Source: CADEEN01 sp031379365 (GTDB lineage Bacteria > Pseudomonadota > Gammaproteobacteria > Burkholderiales > Burkholderiaceae_C). From it: DNA of 26,497 nucleotides. The DNA is taken from NCBI GenBank assembly GCA_031379365.1, contig JANNFB010000298.1, positions 1 to 26,497 on the forward strand, read 5' to 3'. The stretch's first letter is position 1; the number at the start of each line of letters is the position of its first letter. A program made the position numbers and the translations under genes. Shown piece after piece: positions 22,676 to 26,497 of this stretch. The notes beneath the pieces were generated by a model, which was given only the letters and a program-made list of their open reading frames with translations, did no database searches and had not been told where the DNA came from.

Positions 22676-23360
22676 AGAGGGCAAGGATCAGCAGCGACAA
22701 GGCAAACCACTGAACCGCATAGCCGCGGTTCTTGGCCACCCCGGTGGACGGTGGCGGCCAATCGCGTTGGAGTCCGTCGCCCACGCTTGCGGGGGACTCG
22801 GCCAATAGCAGCGACAGGGGTCTGAGGCGAAGACCGGTCTCACGGCTGTAGGCATCAAGATCGATATTTTGCCGGATGCGCCCGGGCTCAGCGGCGCCGA
22901 ACTCGAACAACCGGGACGGCGGCGGGGCGATGCGGCCAAGCACGCGCACGTCATCGCCCGGGGTCGGCACCTCCCTGACGCGACTGCGTTCGAGAAAGTC
23001 GCGTGGCAGCCAACCCCGTTGAACCATCAAGGCGCTGCCATCGGACAGCATCAGGGGCGTGAGCACGAAGAAGCCCGGGCGCCCATGCATCTGGCGGTTG
23101 TCCAGCAAGACCGTGTGGGCAGGCGACCAGTGGCCGCTCAGCGCCAGCAGGCGGTGGTGCTGGTCTGTTGCTTGCGCAGCCGTCGAGGCCAGCTGCGCCA
23201 CCTGATCGATCGCCGGCAATTGCGCTCGCACCTCGAGCGCCGCTTGTATCGCCAACTTCTGCTGAGCACGGTCGAGTTGCCACCAGCCCAGCCGGGCCGT
23301 CAGCAGTGCCGCAGCCAGGGCGGCCGCGGTCACCCACCACCAACGCTGGCGCTGGCTCAT
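22626..23360 (-). CDS. SURF1-family cytochrome oxidase biogenesis protein
   Basis: This 244-aa protein has the SURF1 layout: an N-terminal helix (about 7-27, WVTAAALAAALLTARLGWWQ), a periplasmic beta-rich domain, and a C-terminal helix (about 215-235). The family marks are LGWWQLDRAQQK, TVLLDNRQMHGRPGFFVLTP, VQRGWLPRD and NRGYAVQWFALSLLILALYA. SURF1 proteins help insert heme A into subunit I. The start ATG 23360 is only 30 bp from the start of the divergent small membrane gene, so its promoter must overlap that gene or its leader. It heads the surf1, Sco-like, ctaA, ctaB, sco1 run. Confidence 0.94.
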   Translation of the reverse strand: MSQRQRWWWVTAAALAAALLTARLGWWQLDRAQQKLAIQAALEVRAQLPAIDQVAQLASTAAQATDQHHRLLALSGHWSPAHTVLLDNRQMHGRPGFFVLTPLMLSDGSALMVQRGWLPRDFLERSRVREVPTPGDDVRVLGRIAPPPSRLFEFGAAEPGRIRQNIDLDAYSRETGLRLRPLSLLLAESPASVGDGLQRDWPPPSTGVAKNRGYAVQWFALSLLILALYAWFQLIQPYRRRARR

Positions 23361-23390
23361 CGCACAAGGCCGCCAATGCGAGAATCACGC

Positions 23391-23621
23391 ATGAAAATTG
23401 TCATCCTCATCGCGCTGATCGGCGTGCTCGGCGCCCTGGCGAGCGCCGGTTTCTTCATGCTGCGCAAGTCGGATGACGGCGCCGCCAGCGGCCGGCGCGA
23501 CCAGCGCATGGCACGCGCACTGGCCGTGCGGGTGGGCCTGTCGATCGCGCTCTTCCTGTTCATCCTGCTGGCGTGGCAGATGGGATGGATCACACCGAGC
23601 GGCCTGCCTTCGGGGCGCTGA
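23391..23621 (+). CDS. Twin-transmembrane protein (DUF2909 family)
   Basis: This is a 76-aa protein with two membrane helices (about 2-22 and 48-66) joined by a short charged loop (RKSDDGAASGRRDQRMARAL). The sequence VGLSIALFLFILLAWQMGWI is typical of DUF2909 proteins. These small proteins are regularly found beside ctaE and surf1 in beta- and gamma-proteobacteria; their function is unknown to me, and a part in oxidase biogenesis is an inference from context. The start ATG 23391 gives the usual length; the longer upstream frame overlaps surf1 antisense and is rejected. It is the only plus-strand gene inside the cox region. Confidence 0.88.
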   Translation: MKIVILIALIGVLGALASAGFFMLRKSDDGAASGRRDQRMARALAVRVGLSIALFLFILLAWQMGWITPSGLPSGR

Positions 23622-23640
23622 GCCCAGCGCCGCAGCAGAC

Positions 23641-23670
23641 AAGAAAAAAGAGCGCCTTGCGGCGCTCCTG
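23641..23670 (-). terminator. Intrinsic terminator after ctaE
   Basis: On the minus strand, GAGCGCC and GGCGCTC form a 7-bp stem with a four-base loop, followed by six T residues (complement of 23644-23649). It lies about 30 bp after the ctaE stop and separates the ctaD-ctaE operon from the surf1 operon. It may also partly stop the plus-strand small gene ending at 23621, although the T-run faces the other way. Confidence 0.85.
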
Positions 23671-23700
23671 GGTGGTGGCGCTGTGCACCGGTCGTGAACA

Positions 23701-24588
23701 TCACATCCAGTACACAACGATGTAGAGGCCGAGCCAGACCACGTCGACAAAGTGCCAGTACCACGCGGCGCCCTCGAAGCCGAAGTGGCGCGCGGGCGTG
23801 AAGTGGCCCTTCATCAAGCGCAAGGTGATGAAGAGCAGCATCAGCATGCCGACGAAGACATGGAAGCCGTGGAAGCCCGTCAACATGAAGAAGGTCGAGC
23901 CAAAGATGCCGCTCGACAGCTTCAGGTTCAGATCGCGGTAGGCGTGCATGTATTCATAGGCCTGCACGCCGAGGAAGGTGGCGCCCAGGATCACCGTGAT
24001 CCACATCCACAGCACCGTCTTGCTGCGCTGGCCTGCCAGCAGGGCGTGGTGCGCGATGGTGAGTGTCACGCCCGAAGTGAGCAGCAGGGCGGTATTGATG
24101 GTCGGCAGCGGCCAGGGCCCGATGGTCGAGAACGCGTCGACGGTACCGGCAGGTGACGCCGTGATGCCCGGCCCGGCGCTCGGCCACACCGCCTTGAAGT
24201 CGGGCCACAGAATCTGGTGATCGAGGTTGCCCAGCATCGGCAAGGCATGGGCGCGTGCCCAGTAGAGCGCCCCGAAGAATGCGCCGAAGAACATCACCTC
24301 GGAGAAGATGAACCAGCTCATGCTCCAGCGGAACGAGATGTCGATGCGGTCGCTGTACTGACCGTTCTCGCTCTCGGAGATGGCGTCACGGAACCACTGG
24401 TAGAGCACCACGGCCCACATCGCAAAGCCGAAGGCCACGAACCACTTGGCCCAATCGGCGCCATTGATCCACTGGCCGGCACCGAAGATGATCAGCAGCA
24501 TGGCCACCGCTGTCATCGCCGGGTGACGAGAGGGGCCCGGTACGAAGTAGTAGGGCGCTGCCCCGCTGGAGTGTGTCGCTGCGGACAT
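23701..24588 (-). CDS. ctaE: Cytochrome c oxidase subunit III
   Basis: This 295-aa integral membrane subunit of the aa3-type oxidase has about seven helices. Family marks are YYFVPGPSRHPAMTAVAMLL at the N-terminus, SMSWFIFSEVMFFGAFFGAL with the conserved Glu, TLTIAHHALL, YEYMHAYRDLNLKLSSGIFG and the C-terminal GFHGFHVFVGMLML and WYWHFVDVVWLGLYIVVYW. Subunit III carries no metal; it stabilises subunit I and the proton uptake path. The start ATG 24588 is preceded by a good AGGAGAG ribosome site. It is the last gene of the ctaD operon and is followed by a terminator. Confidence 0.97.
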   Translation of the reverse strand: MSAATHSSGAAPYYFVPGPSRHPAMTAVAMLLIIFGAGQWINGADWAKWFVAFGFAMWAVVLYQWFRDAISESENGQYSDRIDISFRWSMSWFIFSEVMFFGAFFGALYWARAHALPMLGNLDHQILWPDFKAVWPSAGPGITASPAGTVDAFSTIGPWPLPTINTALLLTSGVTLTIAHHALLAGQRSKTVLWMWITVILGATFLGVQAYEYMHAYRDLNLKLSSGIFGSTFFMLTGFHGFHVFVGMLMLLFITLRLMKGHFTPARHFGFEGAAWYWHFVDVVWLGLYIVVYWM

Positions 24589-24638
24589 GGTTTGTTCTCT
24601 CCTCGATCGGAATCAAATATTGTGCTTGTGTTCGCGGG

Positions 24639-24845
24639 TCAGCCAGCCACGCCGCTGCCCACGACCCAGCCCACCAGCAACACAAGTGCGCCCACGAACA
24701 GCGCCGCAGCAACGAGGCCAGCGATGATGACGTGCACCGGGTTGAGCTGGGCGACATCCTTTTCATACTCGCTGGCCTGACGCACGCCGAAGAAGGACCA
24801 GGCCACCGCCTTGAAAGTGCGCAAGAGCGTGCCTGGCGTGCTCAC
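24639..24845 (-). CDS. DUF2970 small membrane protein
   Basis: This 68-aa protein has a conserved amphipathic start (LLRTFKAVAWSFFGVRQASE), a charged link (YEKDVAQLNPVHVI) and one C-terminal helix (IIAGLVAAALFVGALVLLVG). This is the DUF2970 pattern, a small family encoded between ctaG and ctaE in beta-proteobacteria, with unknown function. The GTG start at 24845 overlaps the ctaG stop (GTGA), which suggests coupled translation; a longer frame reading into ctaG is rejected. Given its place it may be a structural or assembly component of the oxidase. Confidence 0.88.
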   Translation of the reverse strand: MSTPGTLLRTFKAVAWSFFGVRQASEYEKDVAQLNPVHVIIAGLVAAALFVGALVLLVGWVVGSGVAG

Positions 24846-25438
24846 AGCGCCGCCTCTGCGGCCTTGGCGACCAGCTTGCCCTTGACCTCGAAGAAGGTGT
24901 ACGACAGGGTGATCGTCGTCACGTCCTTGGGCAGGCGCGGGTCGATGACAAACACGACGGGCCACTGCTTGCTCTCCCCCGGGGCCAGGGTGTACTCGTT
25001 GAAGCAGAAGCACTCGAGCTTGTTGAAGTGGGCCATCGCCTGTTTGGGCGCATAGCTTGGAATTGCCTGTGCGGCGAGCGCTCGGTCCTGGGTGTTGCGG
25101 AACTCGTACATCACGGTCGTCAGTTCGCCCGGATGCACCTTGAGCGAGCTCTGCGCCGGTTTGAAGTCGAAGGGCCCGCGCGCATTGGCGTCGAATTCAA
25201 CCGTGATGGTGCGCGAACGATCAACCTGCGTGTTGCGGCCATCGGCTGCCGGCTTGCCGACGCCCGAGACGATGCGCTCCGACACGGACAGCACATTGAT
25301 GCCAAGCGCCTCGCAGATCGACTTGTACAAAGGCACCAGCGCGTAACCGAAGCCAAACATCAAGGCAGCGATCACCGCCAGCTTGCGCAGCAGTACCAGG
25401 TTGTCGCGGTTCAGGCGCCGGCCAGCAGGGGAGCTCAT
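24842..25438 (-). CDS. ctaG: Cytochrome c oxidase assembly protein CtaG (Cox11)
   Basis: This 198-aa copper chaperone delivers copper to the CuB site of subunit I. It has an N-terminal membrane anchor (about 17-38: RKLAVIAALMFGFGYALVPL) followed by a periplasmic immunoglobulin-like domain. The copper-binding motif CFCF (Cys143, Cys145) appears in LECFCFNEYTL, preceded by YAPKQAMAHFNKL. TTITLSYTFFEV is the usual C-terminal strand. All family features are present and the length is normal. It is preceded by the 37-aa assembly protein gene by 13 bp and overlaps the DUF2970 gene by 4 bp. Confidence 0.96.
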   Translation of the reverse strand: MSSPAGRRLNRDNLVLLRKLAVIAALMFGFGYALVPLYKSICEALGINVLSVSERIVSGVGKPAADGRNTQVDRSRTITVEFDANARGPFDFKPAQSSLKVHPGELTTVMYEFRNTQDRALAAQAIPSYAPKQAMAHFNKLECFCFNEYTLAPGESKQWPVVFVIDPRLPKDVTTITLSYTFFEVKGKLVAKAAEAAL

Positions 25439-25451
25439 ATCCGGCCCTGCC

Positions 25452-25565
25452 CTAGAAACCGAAGAACACGATCTTGATCACGAAACCGCCGCCAAAGCCG
25501 ACGGCCAACGCTGCCAACATCCAGCCCAGACGCCGATTGGCCTTGCGTTGCGCCGGACTGGCCAT
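25452..25565 (-). CDS. Cytochrome oxidase small assembly protein (37 aa)
   Basis: This tiny gene codes for a basic N-terminus (MASPAQRKANRRLGWMLAAL) and a single membrane helix ending in FVIKIVFFGF. Proteins of this size and pattern are annotated as 'cytochrome oxidase small assembly protein' between ctaD and ctaG in Burkholderiales. The start ATG 25565 lies 5 bp after the ctaD stop, which supports a real, co-translated gene and argues against the longer frame that reads into ctaD. The function is inferred from position and family naming. Confidence 0.82.
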   Translation of the reverse strand: MASPAQRKANRRLGWMLAALAVGFGGGFVIKIVFFGF

Positions 25566-25570
25566 GGCGT

Positions 25571-26497
25571 TCAACCGATCACCCGGGTGGCAGTGATGTC
25601 GAGCTTGGGCGGTGTCTCGAACGTGTGGAAAGGCGCCGGCGACGGCACTTCCCACTCCAGGCCTTCAGCCCCTTCCCAGGGCTTCTGCGCCGCCTTCTCG
25701 CCCTGCCCGCGCATCACCGGAATGACCACGAAGACGAAGAAGTAGACCTGCGTCAACCCGAAACCGAAGGCCCCGATGGACGCCAGCATGTTGAAGTCGG
25801 CGAACTGCATCGGGTAGTCGGCATAGCGGCGCGGCATGCCGGCCAAGCCGAGGAAGTGCATCGGGAAGAAGGTGATGTTGAAGAAGATCAACGAAGACCA
25901 GAAATGGATCTTGCCGCGCGTTTCGTTGTACATCACGCCGCACCACTTCGGGCTCCAGTAGTAGAAGCCGGCGAACATGCCGAACAACGAACCCGCCACC
26001 AACACATAGTGAAAGTGGGCCACGACGTAGTAGGTGTCCTGCAACTGGATGTCGATCGGCGCCATGGCCAGGATCAAGCCCGTGAAGCCACCCATCGTGA
26101 AGACGAAGATGAAACCCACGGCCCACAGCATTGGTGTCTCGAAGCTCATCGAACCGCGCCACATGGTCGCAATCCAATTGAACACCTTCACGCCCGTTGG
26201 CACCGCGATCAGCATGGTCGCGTACATGAAGAACAGCTGGCCCGTCACCGGCATGCCGGTGGTGAACATGTGGTGGGCCCAGACGATGAAGGACAGGATC
26301 GCGATCGACGCCGTGGCATACACCATCGAGGCGTAACCGAACAGGCGCTTGCGCGCAAACGCCGGAATGATGGCGCTGACGATGCCGAAGGCCGGCAAGA
26401 TCATGATGTAGACCTCGGGGTGGCCGAAGAACCAGAAGATGTGCTGGTACATCACCGGGTCGCCGCCGCCGGCGGGGTTGAAGAAGCTGGTGCCGAA
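25571..26497 (-). CDS. ctaD: Cytochrome c oxidase subunit I, C-terminal part
   Basis: This is the catalytic subunit of an aa3-type oxidase, which reduces oxygen to water and pumps protons. Only the last 308 residues are in the window; roughly 230 N-terminal residues, including the first heme-a ligand, lie beyond 26497. Visible marks are FGTSFFNPAGGGDPV, FWFFGHPEVYIMILP with the CuB histidine and its cross-linked tyrosine, VWAHHMFTTG with the other two CuB histidines, and VVAHFHYVLVAG with the heme a and a3 ligands. The lysine of the K-channel region cannot be judged reliably here. It is read leftwards into the assembly genes and is incomplete only because of the window edge. Confidence 0.97.
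   Translation of the reverse strand, partial: FGTSFFNPAGGGDPVMYQHIFWFFGHPEVYIMILPAFGIVSAIIPAFARKRLFGYASMVYATASIAILSFIVWAHHMFTTGMPVTGQLFFMYATMLIAVPTGVKVFNWIATMWRGSMSFETPMLWAVGFIFVFTMGGFTGLILAMAPIDIQLQDTYYVVAHFHYVLVAGSLFGMFAGFYYWSPKWCGVMYNETRGKIHFWSSLIFFNITFFPMHFLGLAGMPRRYADYPMQFADFNMLASIGAFGFGLTQVYFFVFVVIPVMRGQGEKAAQKPWEGAEGLEWEVPSPAPFHTFETPPKLDITATRVIG

Overview
This GC-rich window (no tRNA, rRNA or CRISPR seen) looks like a chromosomal segment of a beta-proteobacterium, most likely of the order Burkholderiales. The reasons are the compact aa3 cytochrome oxidase assembly cluster with its typical small proteins (a 37-aa assembly protein, a DUF2970 protein, a DUF2909 twin-transmembrane protein), the UbiH-like hydroxylase/DsbC pair, and rpoH lying next to the cox cluster behind a CIRCE operator. 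Genus cannot be settled from the sequence alone.

Region 1 (1-7450) is accessory. It opens with the 3' end of an IS66-family transposase and its terminal inverted repeat. Then come four minus-strand genes that look like part of a surface-glycan locus: a GT2 glycosyltransferase, a polytopic flippase-like membrane protein, a putative second glycosyltransferase and a DUF268 protein. A 466-bp gap separates them from a plus-strand OafA-type acyltransferase with a C-terminal SGNH domain. After a 335-bp gap without a supportable gene lies a decayed remnant of a DUF4143 ATPase-type gene.

Region 2 (7481-13747) is housekeeping and general metabolism: lysS, a PNPOx-like flavoprotein, a small unknown protein, a minus-strand pair (UbiH/UbiF-type hydroxylase then DsbC), and a divergent pair formed by a YcbX-like MOSC protein and an EamA transporter.

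Region 3 (13797-19202) holds ychF, then a MASE1-CHASE-PAS-histidine kinase-receiver hybrid kinase whose TTG start overlaps the ychF stop, then rpoH (sigma-32) with a nearly perfect CIRCE operator and a terminator.

Region 4 (19254-26497) is the cytochrome c oxidase biogenesis cluster, almost all on the minus strand. In transcription order it holds ctaD (C-terminal part only), a 37-aa assembly protein, ctaG (Cox11), a DUF2970 protein, ctaE (Cox3), a terminator, then SURF1, a Sco-like thioredoxin-fold membrane protein, ctaA (heme A synthase), ctaB (heme O synthase) and sco1. Together these make heme A, load copper and assemble subunits I and III. The DUF2909 gene lies on the opposite strand between ctaE and SURF1.

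The points most worth a second look are the DUF268-containing glycan cassette, the CX3C Sco-like protein that overlaps SURF1, the CIRCE site on rpoH, and the kinase coupled to ychF. I did not find a clearly new defence or mobile system; most of the window is ordinary core genome.
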